From an uncultured Pseudomonadota bacterium (lineage in GTDB: Bacteria; Pseudomonadota; Alphaproteobacteria; Rs-D84), in contig CACYQE010000022.1 in assembly GCA_902776515.1 (NCBI GenBank), positions 1 to 10,935 on the forward strand: 10,935 nucleotides of DNA, read 5' to 3'. Below are positions 1-6,314 of the stretch, piece by piece. The notes beneath the pieces were generated by a model. It was given only the letters and a program-made list of their open reading frames with translations, was not told the origin of the DNA and searched no databases. Each line of letters opens with the position of its first letter. The first letter of the stretch is position 1. A program made the position numbers and the translations under genes.

Positions 1-1
1 G

Positions 2-910
2 ACTGAATGCAAAGATATTAATTTGTCATGTAATGAAAAGCAGGAAATATTTGTTAATGGAAATGGGACAGGAATTGGCAATTGTGATAAAGTAAAATGT
101 GAAAGTGGGATTTATGTGATAAACGGTAAAACAACATATATACCATGTGAGTCCGATCCAACAATCCAAAACAACTATTATTCTGACCTGTATTGTAATC
201 AGTCCACAGGAACCGTTTGGGTTCAGGGTAACGATTGGGGTATCAAATGCGGTGATGTTAAAAAACTGCGTTGTTATGATGAAATTGATAAACCTGATTA
301 TATTCGTATGGAACCCCTTGGAAAAGAAGTCGTTTTTTATGCCTGTGAATCATTAGAATGCAGCGACAAAGATGTTTATACAATTAACGGGTTATCCACG
401 GGTATCGCATGTGACCATCGCGATTTATGTAATAAACATGGTTACTATGCCGGAACCAGTGTTTCGTGTGATTGGACCAAAGATGAAAAATGCATAGATG
501 GTTTCGTTTATGTTGATGGTGGTCAAAAAGATATACATTGCGAACTATTACCAACAATGTATTGTGATTGGCGTAATAACGAAGTAGTTTTTACAGGTAA
601 ATCGACAGGTTGGTCTTGTGATAAACTTGCAATTGGTTGTGACCAAAATAACAATGCACTATGGTATTACAGTGGCCTTAGCCAAACCGGTGCAGGAATG
701 ACCTGTGATACGTTTTCAACAGATGCAACAGGAATGCTGCGGGTCAAAGATCTTTATACTGGTATCAAATATAACGAAATGTTTTGTGCCGGACATGTTG
801 GTGCCAAGGATTATATTTGTTCTAATGGTATAGAGACTCTGGCTGGCGGTATGACACGTGATGAGTGTATAAAATATTGTAATCCACGGACGATTTCCGA
901 TAATAAATAA
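2..910 (+). CDS. Cysteine-rich repeat protein, 3' part of gene
   Basis: The frame is open from the left edge of the window, so the gene starts upstream; a TTG at 23 is probably internal. The visible part ends in TAA at 908. It carries 22 Cys after position 23, falling into about eleven pairs. Most pairs are 13-24 residues apart, and successive pairs are mostly separated by 4-15 residues. The units follow a loose pattern: Cys, a polar stretch, a short hydrophobic strand, Gly, Thr-Gly-Ile/Trp, Cys, often Asp. Examples are INGLSTGIACD and FTGKSTGWSCD. This looks like repeated small beta-hairpins each closed by one disulfide, which would suit an exported or surface protein. No signal peptide or anchor can be judged because the 5' end is missing. 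I do not recognise the family. It stands alone as a transcription unit, with a terminator directly after it. Confidence 0.75.
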   Translation, partial: TECKDINLSCNEKQEIFVNGNGTGIGNCDKVKCESGIYVINGKTTYIPCESDPTIQNNYYSDLYCNQSTGTVWVQGNDWGIKCGDVKKLRCYDEIDKPDYIRMEPLGKEVVFYACESLECSDKDVYTINGLSTGIACDHRDLCNKHGYYAGTSVSCDWTKDEKCIDGFVYVDGGQKDIHCELLPTMYCDWRNNEVVFTGKSTGWSCDKLAIGCDQNNNALWYYSGLSQTGAGMTCDTFSTDATGMLRVKDLYTGIKYNEMFCAGHVGAKDYICSNGIETLAGGMTRDECIKYCNPRTISDNK

Positions 911-912
911 AC

Positions 913-936
913 AAACCGCCATAACGGCGGTTTTTT
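913..936 (+). terminator. Rho-independent terminator
   Basis: A perfect 8-bp stem (913-920 with 926-933) has a 5-nt loop and runs straight into a T run. It begins 3 nt after the stop of the Cys-rich gene. On the minus strand it is followed by a weaker T-rich stretch, so it may also stop the convergent kinase gene. Confidence 0.85.
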
Positions 937-969
937 ATATTTATTATTTCGATATAAAATACAAAAAAA

Positions 970-1698
970 TTATGGTTTGACTGTTTTTGAATTTTTATAT
1001 ATCGACCACAAGTTTAAAAAATTATCAGGGTCAATATTTGCATTAGGAACAATTTGTACAGAATCCCAATCCAATACACTAATAACATTGAACTTATCAT
1101 CCAATAAAAAATTACTTGCGTTCAAATCCAGGTGTGCCAATACCGAGTTTTTGGTGATTTGTGTCTGTTTGTTTTTGTGATCTGATTGCAATCCAGATAA
1201 AAATCGTTCTTTATTCGGAATCAGACGAAGAGGTATATTTTGCATGTCATTAATCATTTTTAAAATCTGGGACTTGATTTTTGCTTCGTGTTTTATAACC
1301 GTATCTTTATTCAGATAACGTAAATCTTTGCCTGGTAATTTATCCGCCGTGTACATGGGTATATGTTTTGCAACGAAAATTTCCGGTATATTTATGTCCA
1401 GATACGGTCTAATAAAATCCAACAAAAATTTATAATCATTCAATTGCGAAACAGAAACGTCACGGAATACTTTGACATAATATCTGTTATTAACTACACA
1501 GGTCATACGGTTAGTGCTAACTTGGCGGACAAAACGAATAGTTTTGGTTTTTTCGTTGTATGTTTTTTTTATAAATCTTGCAATCGCAATATAATAAAAG
1601 AACACATTGATGTTACCGCGAACCAGCCGCCGCTGGTTCCGGCCAGGGATAAGCCAAGATACAATCATTCCGATGTAAAAAGGTATTTTATATATCAT
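970..1698 (-). CDS. Small APH-fold (aminoglycoside/choline kinase-like) phosphotransferase
   Basis: This 242-residue protein carries the marks of the APH/choline-kinase branch of the kinase fold. It has a beta-3 Lys in YYVKVF (K76), a Brenner-type catalytic segment HLDLNASNF (H189, D191, N196) and the metal-binding Asp in VLDWD (D210). The spacing from catalytic Asp to Asn is the usual five residues, so it looks active. The N-terminus is basic/hydrophobic with a WLIPGRNQRRLVR segment (residues 15-27), similar to the N-termini of the two kinases downstream. A GGAAG ribosome-binding site lies 10 nt before the ATG. The gene is divergent from a family 8 glycosyltransferase. By context I infer phosphorylation of a surface glycan sugar; the sequence gives no proof of substrate. 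An antibiotic kinase is less likely given the neighbours and length. Confidence 0.65.
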   Translation of the reverse strand: MIYKIPFYIGMIVSWLIPGRNQRRLVRGNINVFFYYIAIARFIKKTYNEKTKTIRFVRQVSTNRMTCVVNNRYYVKVFRDVSVSQLNDYKFLLDFIRPYLDINIPEIFVAKHIPMYTADKLPGKDLRYLNKDTVIKHEAKIKSQILKMINDMQNIPLRLIPNKERFLSGLQSDHKNKQTQITKNSVLAHLDLNASNFLLDDKFNVISVLDWDSVQIVPNANIDPDNFLNLWSIYKNSKTVKP

Positions 1699-1737
1699 AT
1701 ATGTTCTGCTTCCTTTTATATTTTGCAGTGTACAAGA

Positions 1738-1766
1738 ATATTATTCTTAAAACTTGAAAATGTAAA
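1738..1766 (-). promoter_or_regulatory. Sigma70-type promoter for the minus-strand kinase
   Basis: Read on the minus strand, TTTACA (1761-1766) and TAATAT (1738-1743) are separated by exactly 17 bp, about 40 nt before the kinase start. The -10 box sits inside a perfect 7-bp inverted repeat with a 1-nt centre (1734-1748), which could be an operator. Confidence 0.55.
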
Positions 1767-1792
1767 GCAATATGTGTTTATATGCAATTATG

Positions 1793-1821
1793 TTGCTTTT
1801 TTTATTGTTTTAGATTATGTT
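1793..1821 (+). promoter_or_regulatory. Possible promoter for the glycosyltransferase gene
   Basis: TTGCTT (1793-1798), a 17-bp spacer and TATGTT (1816-1821) lie 27 nt before the glycosyltransferase ATG. The match is moderate and the region is very AT-rich, so chance matches are common. Confidence 0.3.
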
Positions 1822-1848
1822 TATTTTAGATAAATAAAAAGGGTTTTT

Positions 1849-2763
1849 ATGTATAAATATGGATTCTTTCGTTCTTTTGCTGCGGGTGTTGCGGGGTGTT
1901 TCGGTAAAACACGCCCCCAGCGGCGTTTAAACCGTGACAAAATTCGGTACAAGGGTTTAATTGATACAACCGGTCAAACCCGTTTGCCACGTATAAAATA
2001 TTCAACAAAAATTCCATTGGCGTTCTGTTTTGATGCACGTGGTGCAAAAATGGCGGCGGTTACAATAAAATCTCTGTTGTTGGCATCGGATGGTCGGTGT
2101 GATTATGACATATATTGCATAATTGGTGAAGATGTTGATAAAAATATCTGTGATATGATACGTAATGTTATAAAGCCTGCTAAATCATCGGTGCATTTTA
2201 TCCATGGTAATCATGATTTTGATAAATCTAATCGCCGCCAATGGCCGGTGGCTATGTGGTATCGTTTAATGTTGCCGAAATTATTACCAAATGTTTCCCG
2301 TATCATTTATGCTGATTTGGATATGATATTTTTTAACGACTTAATCGATGTTTTTGAATACGATTTGGGTAAAAATGTTATTGCGGCTGTGCCTACAAGG
2401 CCTGATGGGTATATTAATTCCGGATTTTTGTTGATGGACTTGGACAAAATTCGTAAAGAAAAAATTTATGATAAATGGATTCGCACGTCCCAGGAAAATG
2501 ATTATTATAACCCTGACCAGGATGTATTAAATTACACCCTGCGTGGCAGAATTGCGTTTTTGCCGTTGCGTTATAATTTCCAGATTTCCCACGGTTCACG
2601 CATATTCAAAATGTATCCGCCGGTTCAAATTGATGATTTGAAACATAATTTGGTTTGTTTGCATTATTCTGATTATGTAAAGCCTTGGTCGGATGGGGTT
2701 AAACCGGTATTTTCTGAATACTGGTGGGATGTAGCACGCAAAACAGGTCTGTTCGACAAATAG
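1849..2763 (+). CDS. Glycosyltransferase family 8 (LgtC/WaaJ-like)
   Basis: This 304-residue protein is a retaining glycosyltransferase of family 8, which transfers a hexose from a nucleotide sugar, typically to an LPS core or similar surface glycan. The GT-A fold starts near residue 55 (PLAFCFDARGAK). The metal-binding DxD is YADLDMIF (D156, D158), followed by INSGFLLMDL (189-198), NPDQDVLN (221-228) and the C-terminal HYSDYVKPW (272-280), whose His normally completes the metal site. All expected motifs are intact. The first 50 residues lie outside the usual catalytic domain and include a basic KTRPQRRLNRDKIR stretch (20-33), loosely like the N-termini of the neighbouring kinases. The start has an AAAGGG ribosome-binding site 5 nt upstream. 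The location beside several kinases fits a glycan assembly and phosphorylation locus. Confidence 0.88.
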   Translation: MYKYGFFRSFAAGVAGCFGKTRPQRRLNRDKIRYKGLIDTTGQTRLPRIKYSTKIPLAFCFDARGAKMAAVTIKSLLLASDGRCDYDIYCIIGEDVDKNICDMIRNVIKPAKSSVHFIHGNHDFDKSNRRQWPVAMWYRLMLPKLLPNVSRIIYADLDMIFFNDLIDVFEYDLGKNVIAAVPTRPDGYINSGFLLMDLDKIRKEKIYDKWIRTSQENDYYNPDQDVLNYTLRGRIAFLPLRYNFQISHGSRIFKMYPPVQIDDLKHNLVCLHYSDYVKPWSDGVKPVFSEYWWDVARKTGLFDK

Positions 2764-2781
2764 GGCAAAAGTTTTTATTAT

Positions 2782-2810
2782 TTGCATATTTGAGAAAAAA
2801 GTCTTAACAT
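2782..2810 (+). promoter_or_regulatory. Possible promoter for the tandem kinase pair
   Basis: TTGCAT (2782-2787), a 17-bp spacer and TAACAT (2805-2810) lie 28 nt before the first kinase ATG. Without it, the pair would depend on read-through from the glycosyltransferase gene; no clear terminator separates them. Confidence 0.35.
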
Positions 2811-2838
2811 CACATACGATAAACCAAGGGTTATTTGT

Positions 2839-3585
2839 ATGCGACATTTTATGTCTAATTTTATTTGTGCCTTTATTCCGAACAAGACTTTTCGGGACAA
2901 GCTGCGTGTAATGGTTCGTTACCCGTGTGTGTTTGACTATGTAAAATTTGTCCGCCATTACGCACGTAATATGAAAAAATGTGATATAAAAACCAGGGTG
3001 GGGCGTGGGTGCAAAAATTTTGTTGTGATTTTAAATGATAAATATGTATTCAAATTTCCACTTATGTCCGATGGCCGTGATATTTCAGAACGTGAAAAAC
3101 GCATAACTGATGCATTGCGTCCAATATCGCCCATTAAAATTCCAATGATGGATATAATTCAATATAATGGAATTACCGTGCGGCGTTATGAATTTGCACA
3201 TGGGATATTGCTGTCTGATGTTAGTCCACGCGATATTGCGGCACACCGTGACAAAATAACCAAACAAATCGCAAATATGATATATGTCATTGGAAAATCA
3301 GATCCGGTTGAAATCCGTGATTTGAAACCAAATAAAAACGACAAGCCCGGATATTTATATGGTTGGTTCCAGGGCGATATTTGGCAAAACTTTCTGTTGG
3401 ATGATAATTTTAATATAACATATTTTATCGATTGGGAAGATACCTGTTTCCAGAGTTTTCTACCCGCACTGCGTGTTGCTACGCGGACATGGGAAAAACG
3501 TGGATATTGTTATATGGGTGTTGATGTTATGGATGAATATTCAAAACTTTATTTCAATGATGTAAAGCGGGTAAAAAAATCATGA
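2839..3585 (+). CDS. APH-fold kinase paralog A, catalytic loop lacks the usual His
   Basis: This 248-residue protein is a kinase-fold phosphotransferase. A Gly-containing loop (VGRGCKNF, 54-61) is followed by the beta-3 Lys in YVFKFP (K72), a likely helix-C Glu in SEREKR (83-88), the catalytic Asp in FQGDIWQNF (D180, N184) and the metal Asp in FIDWED (D198). Two deviations stand out. The His two residues before the catalytic Asp in APH enzymes is Gln, and Asp to Asn is four residues rather than five. The N-terminus FICAFIPNKTFRDKLR (8-23) resembles that of the next gene. The AAGGG ribosome-binding site is 8 nt before ATG 2839. The TGA stop overlaps the next start as ATGA, so the two are probably translationally coupled. 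Glycan kinase is the favoured role from context; a non-catalytic role cannot be excluded. Confidence 0.6.
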   Translation: MRHFMSNFICAFIPNKTFRDKLRVMVRYPCVFDYVKFVRHYARNMKKCDIKTRVGRGCKNFVVILNDKYVFKFPLMSDGRDISEREKRITDALRPISPIKIPMMDIIQYNGITVRRYEFAHGILLSDVSPRDIAAHRDKITKQIANMIYVIGKSDPVEIRDLKPNKNDKPGYLYGWFQGDIWQNFLLDDNFNITYFIDWEDTCFQSFLPALRVATRTWEKRGYCYMGVDVMDEYSKLYFNDVKRVKKS

Positions 3586-4310
3586 AAATCATAAAAAAAT
3601 TTTTTGCAAATATCTTATGTGCATTTATCCCAAACCGTCGTAGACGTGCAATGTTGCGTTTGGAAATGACAAATCCAATCAGAAAATGGATTCGTTTTGC
3701 AAAATCTTTTAGTACACAGAGACATTCGCAGATACGGCGAACATACGGATGGCGTGGGGTTAATTTTGTAATCACGCTGGATGATAAATATGTCTTTAAA
3801 TTTCCTATTCGTGGTCAAGACGGGTGGGATGTTGCAAAGCGTGAAAAACGCATAACCGATGCATTACGTCTGATATCGCCGATTAAAATTCCAAAAATGG
3901 AAATTTTTGATTGCGGTGGTGTTGCGGTCCGCAGGTATGAATTTATCAAGGGTATTGGGTGGCATTCTTTGGATAAAAAAACGCAGGTCAAACACGTAAC
4001 AAAAATTGCAAGACAATTAGCAAATTTTTTGTACGTTGTTGGTAATGCCGATCCAGTTGAAATACGTGATTTAAAAGCAATCAAGAACGACAAACCTTCT
4101 ATTATGTACGGTTGGAATCTAACGGATTTATGGGATAACTTTATCTTGAGCCCTAAAAGTTTTGATGTTTTGGCGGTTATTGATTGGGAAGGTGTGGTTT
4201 TTTGTGAATTTTATGAATTGTTTACACATGGTAACAGAAATACAATTGGTCAAACGGCACTTTTACGCGAATATCTTGATATATACAAGAAAAAGATGAA
4301 GATAAAATAG
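3582..4310 (+). CDS. APH-fold kinase paralog B, tandem copy
   Basis: This 242-residue protein is a clear paralog of the preceding gene. They share KYVFKFP, near-identical REKRITDALR and ISPIKIP segments, ADPVEIRDLK/SDPVEIRDLK and NDKP. Expected kinase residues are K73 (VFKFP), D182 and N186 in NLTDLWDNF, and D201 in VIDWEG. As in its partner, the Brenner His is absent (Leu here) and the Asp-Asn spacing is four. Conservation of the same deviations in both suggests a subfamily feature rather than decay. The N-terminus FFANILCAFIPNRRRR (7-22) is hydrophobic then basic and could associate with the membrane surface. It starts within the stop of the upstream gene (ATGA), and its TAG stop forms the base of a hairpin terminator. 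Confidence 0.6.
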   Translation: MKIIKKFFANILCAFIPNRRRRAMLRLEMTNPIRKWIRFAKSFSTQRHSQIRRTYGWRGVNFVITLDDKYVFKFPIRGQDGWDVAKREKRITDALRLISPIKIPKMEIFDCGGVAVRRYEFIKGIGWHSLDKKTQVKHVTKIARQLANFLYVVGNADPVEIRDLKAIKNDKPSIMYGWNLTDLWDNFILSPKSFDVLAVIDWEGVVFCEFYELFTHGNRNTIGQTALLREYLDIYKKKMKIK

Positions 4311-4331
4311 CGGTGTTTTACCGCTTTTTAT
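4305..4331. terminator. Bidirectional hairpin terminator between convergent kinase genes
   Basis: A 6-bp stem (4309-4314 with 4320-4325) with a 5-nt loop has a T run on the plus strand and an ATTTTAT run on the minus strand. The plus-strand gene stops at 4308-4310, in the base of the stem, and the minus-strand gene stops at 4318-4320, in the loop and arm. One short hairpin serves both genes. Confidence 0.7.
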
Positions 4332-5151
4332 GTTTCTTGGTTAAATGTCGCCACAGGCGTGTTAAACTGTTTTCGCGTTTTGAAGATACAATTGTATCAT
4401 GACCGATGTATGATTTTATTTCACGATATATTTGTTTGTATTCTGGACGGTATTTTTTACACGGACAACCAATAAAACGCAAACATTTCATCAGTGAATA
4501 TGAATCATCCCAATGCCATGTTTTATAACGATATTTGCTTGTCCCCAATCCACGCAAACGACCAACCGACATTGATTCTAATTCACGATAGCAAGATTTA
4601 GATACCGCCAATTGAAAATCAATCAAAACCAATCGTCCATTTATGACAGCAAAGTTTTCAGGACGTATATCACGATGAACAACATCAGATTTTTTCAGTG
4701 CAAGAAATATCTGGTATAAATCACGAACGAGCAACATTTTTTCGTCACATGACATCGTACCAAGTTTTCCAGAATCTGATAATCTTTGCAGGGAATCGCC
4801 ATTCATAATTTCATTTGCAAAAAAGAAAAATTTGCCCTTGTCAGAATAATACAATGGTTCCAAAAAATGTACGTGGTCCATTTCCCACAATGCACGTCCC
4901 ATAATGTATTCATTATGATATAATTCGGGGTGTCGACCACTTTTTATAAATAACATGCGATTATGTTCATCCATTGCCAGCATAAAAATATTATAAACAC
5001 GTCCTGTAACAAATGTTATATCGTAAAAATGGTATTTTTTTGCCAAAAAATCCATTAAATCACGAACATTTTGTGGAATTGACCCGCCATATGACTTGTA
5101 TGGTGTTCCACGAATAGCAACATGAATACGGTTTGTTACATTGTTGTTCAT
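4318..5151 (-). CDS. Eukaryotic-like / LPS-type protein-kinase-fold protein
   Basis: This 277-residue protein has a complete set of kinase-fold residues: Lys in MLFIKSG (K70), Glu in HNEYIMG (E81), the catalytic loop VVHRDIRPENF (H159, D161, N166), DFQ in place of DFG (D178), a GTSKYRYK activation-segment stretch (203-210) and DDSYSLMKCL (215-224), like the helix-F Asp of protein kinases. Gly of DFG is replaced by Gln. It is nearer to Ser/Thr-kinase-like and LPS-kinase folds than to the APH-type neighbours. The C-terminus is very basic. The ribosome-binding site AAGGA is 5 nt before the ATG. It runs opposite to the tandem kinases and seems to have replaced most of a third one, whose end remains upstream. 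The target may be a surface glycan, by context, or a protein. Confidence 0.68.
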   Translation of the reverse strand: MNNNVTNRIHVAIRGTPYKSYGGSIPQNVRDLMDFLAKKYHFYDITFVTGRVYNIFMLAMDEHNRMLFIKSGRHPELYHNEYIMGRALWEMDHVHFLEPLYYSDKGKFFFFANEIMNGDSLQRLSDSGKLGTMSCDEKMLLVRDLYQIFLALKKSDVVHRDIRPENFAVINGRLVLIDFQLAVSKSCYRELESMSVGRLRGLGTSKYRYKTWHWDDSYSLMKCLRFIGCPCKKYRPEYKQIYREIKSYIGHDTIVSSKRENSLTRLWRHLTKKHKKR

Positions 5152-5177
5152 AATTATCCTTGTGTTGACTTGAAAAC

Positions 5178-5206
5178 ATAATACATGTATTTTAACACAT
5201 TTGCAA
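5178..5206 (-). promoter_or_regulatory. Sigma70-type promoter of the protein-kinase-like gene
   Basis: On the minus strand TTGCAA (5201-5206), exactly 17 bp and TATTAT (5178-5183) lie 26 nt before the ATG at 5151, giving a short leader with the AAGGA site. The -35 box lies within codons of the decayed kinase remnant on the other strand. Confidence 0.55.
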
Positions 5207-5325
5207 TTATTGATTGGGAATAGGTCGGTTTTAACGATTTTTGTAAATTGTTCACGTATGAAAAAGATTATCGTTCGTTGATGACGGTCGTGCTGCGTGA
5301 ATATTTGAATTTGTATGTAAAATAG
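5182..5325 (+). pseudogene. 3' remnant of a further tandem APH-fold kinase
   Basis: Read in the frame of 5203, this stretch encodes FAIIDWE, an in-frame TAG (5221-5223), then VGFNDFCKLFT and later VLREYLNLY, ending at TAG 5323. The two intact kinases upstream have FIDWED or AVIDWEGVVF at the metal-Asp site, and paralog B continues ELFT and LLREYLDIY at its C-terminus. The similarity covers the last 40 or so residues in the right order. The 5' part is gone, with an in-frame stop at 5179, and the protein-kinase-like gene now occupies the adjacent DNA in the opposite direction. No start or ribosome-binding site is present. This is a degraded gene end, not an expressed product. Confidence 0.7.
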
Positions 5326-5359
5326 TTTTCTGTTTATTTTTCGTGATTATATGTCGGTA

Positions 5360-5385
5360 TATTATATGTTATTTGGCATATAATA
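5360..5385. repeat. 9-bp inverted repeat with 8-nt spacer
   Basis: TATTATATG (5360-5368) is perfectly inverted as CATATAATA (5377-5385). It lies in the AT-rich region upstream of the small HTH gene. No T tract follows, so it is not a terminator; it could be a protein-binding dyad. Confidence 0.5.
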
Positions 5386-5451
5386 ATAGGAATTTTACCC
5401 TTGTTATTTTAAGGTTTTGTGTGCTTTTTTGTGTGTATTTATCTGTTTTTA

Positions 5452-5464
5452 TATACCAGGTATA
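5452..5464. promoter_or_regulatory. Operator-like palindrome upstream of the HTH gene
   Basis: TATACC-A-GGTATA is a perfect 6+6 palindrome with a single-base centre. It lies about 35 bp upstream of a TATAAT box (5500-5505) and 73 bp before the HTH start. Its size and symmetry are typical of operators for dimeric HTH repressors. Autoregulation is inferred from position only. Confidence 0.4.
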
Positions 5465-5499
5465 AAAAAATAGGATAAAATAAATTTTTTATATATAAA

Positions 5500-5505
5500 T
5501 ATAAT
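5500..5505 (+). promoter_or_regulatory. -10 box of the HTH gene
   Basis: A consensus TATAAT lies 31 nt before the ATG, but no good -35 hexamer is found at 16-18 bp. This fits a weak or activator-dependent promoter, or a chance match in very AT-rich DNA. Confidence 0.35.
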
Positions 5506-5536
5506 AAGTGTCGTTAAAACCAAAAAGGAGTTTATA

Positions 5537-5764
5537 ATGACACATCAAGATATATGGCAAGCAATTGATAATTTCGCAATTCAACATAATATGTCCTGTT
5601 CTGGGCTAGCCAGATTTTCTGGGTTGGATGCGACGACATTTAACAAGAGTAAACGTTGGTCGAAATATGGACAACCAAGATGGCCTTCAACAAATAGTAT
5701 TGCAAAAATATTAAATTCCACTGGGAAGACACTAGAAGATCTTGTAAAGTGTATTCCTGAATGA
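5537..5764 (+). CDS. Stand-alone HTH regulator, N-terminal domain type of S24-family repressors
   Basis: This 75-residue protein opens MTHQDIWQAID, continues CSGLARFSGLDATTFNKSKRW (with the helix-turn-helix at about residues 20-38), then PRWPSTNSIAKIL and LEDLV. I recognise this layout from the N-terminal DNA-binding domain of LexA/S24-type repressors common in Alphaproteobacteria, which normally continue into a peptidase S24 domain for a total near 200 residues. Here a TGA follows the HTH directly, and the DNA after it does not encode an S24 domain in any frame I can read. It either regulates without self-cleavage or is a truncated repressor. The ribosome-binding site AAGGAG is 6 nt before the ATG and is the best in the window, so the protein is likely made. 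Confidence 0.75.
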   Translation: MTHQDIWQAIDNFAIQHNMSCSGLARFSGLDATTFNKSKRWSKYGQPRWPSTNSIAKILNSTGKTLEDLVKCIPE

Positions 5765-5769
5765 ATTTT

Positions 5770-5798
5770 TTGTTTACAAAGAGATTTATCTATATAAT
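5770..5798 (+). promoter_or_regulatory. Promoter-like sequence before the nuclease fragment
   Basis: TTGTTT (5770-5775), a 17-bp spacer and TATAAT (5793-5798) lie just after the HTH stop. It could transcribe the nuclease fragment and the acetyltransferase gene. Confidence 0.4.
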
Positions 5799-6308
5799 AT
5801 ACAAGTAAAGTTAGTATCAAACAAAAAAGGTTTTAACCAAGTTGATAAAAGGTGGTTAGAACATTACAAGCAAATGTGGAATATCCCGGACGATGTTTAT
5901 AAAATTCTTCAATATTATACAGGGGAAGAAAAACCTTTTAAAAAGGGAACACGAGATACAAGAAGAATGTTTTTGACCGAATTTTCTGCGGATGAACGAA
6001 ATTTGATACTGAATTGGTTTACAAAAAATAAAACATTAATCTTAAGTGATATTATCAAGGGGCGTGGACAATTCAGTGCAGAATGGGTTTTAGTTGCCCA
6101 AAAAATTAATCATAACGCCAGATGGGTTTTGGTTAATATCAATCAGGCTTTGCAACATTATTCGATTGGTGATGTTGCTATAAGTGCCCGTGGCAGTTTA
6201 TATATTGGCAAGGTAACGATGCAGAGAAAGGGTGGCGATGGTGGAAAACCTACGGCGTGTATGTTACAGTTTAAATTAGACCCCACGGAACTATTTGATG
6301 TAGAGTAA
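5790..6308 (+). pseudogene. 5'-truncated nuclease-like gene, possible type II restriction endonuclease C-terminal part
   Basis: The first ATG in frame is at 5874 and would give 144 residues, but it has no ribosome-binding site. The same frame stays open upstream to 5748 without any ATG, GTG or TTG start. The extra translated residues look like real protein: IQVKLVSNKKGFNQVDKRW, running into HYKQMWNIPDD. After that come a TRDTRRMFL segment, IIKGRGQFSAEW, GSLYIGKVTMQRKGGDGG and MLQFKLDPTELF. The IQVKL strand and the RKGGDGG...LQFK ending recall PD-(D/E)XK restriction endonucleases, where a Glu/Gln-x-Lys strand carries catalytic residues. I cannot name the subfamily, and no methyltransferase lies in the window. 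I judge it the 3' half of a nuclease gene that lost its 5' end; expression from ATG 5874 remains possible. Confidence 0.45.
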
Positions 6309-6314
6309 AACATT

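Noticed and set aside
1363..1833. 156-codon open frame on the plus strand
   Set aside because: It lies largely antisense to the kinase gene, which has clear catalytic motifs and a ribosome-binding site. The antisense translation has no recognisable motif.
5537..6308. HTH gene as the controller protein of a restriction-modification system
   Set aside because: Its sequence resembles S24-type repressor domains rather than C proteins, the upstream palindrome is not C-box-like, and no methyltransferase is present.
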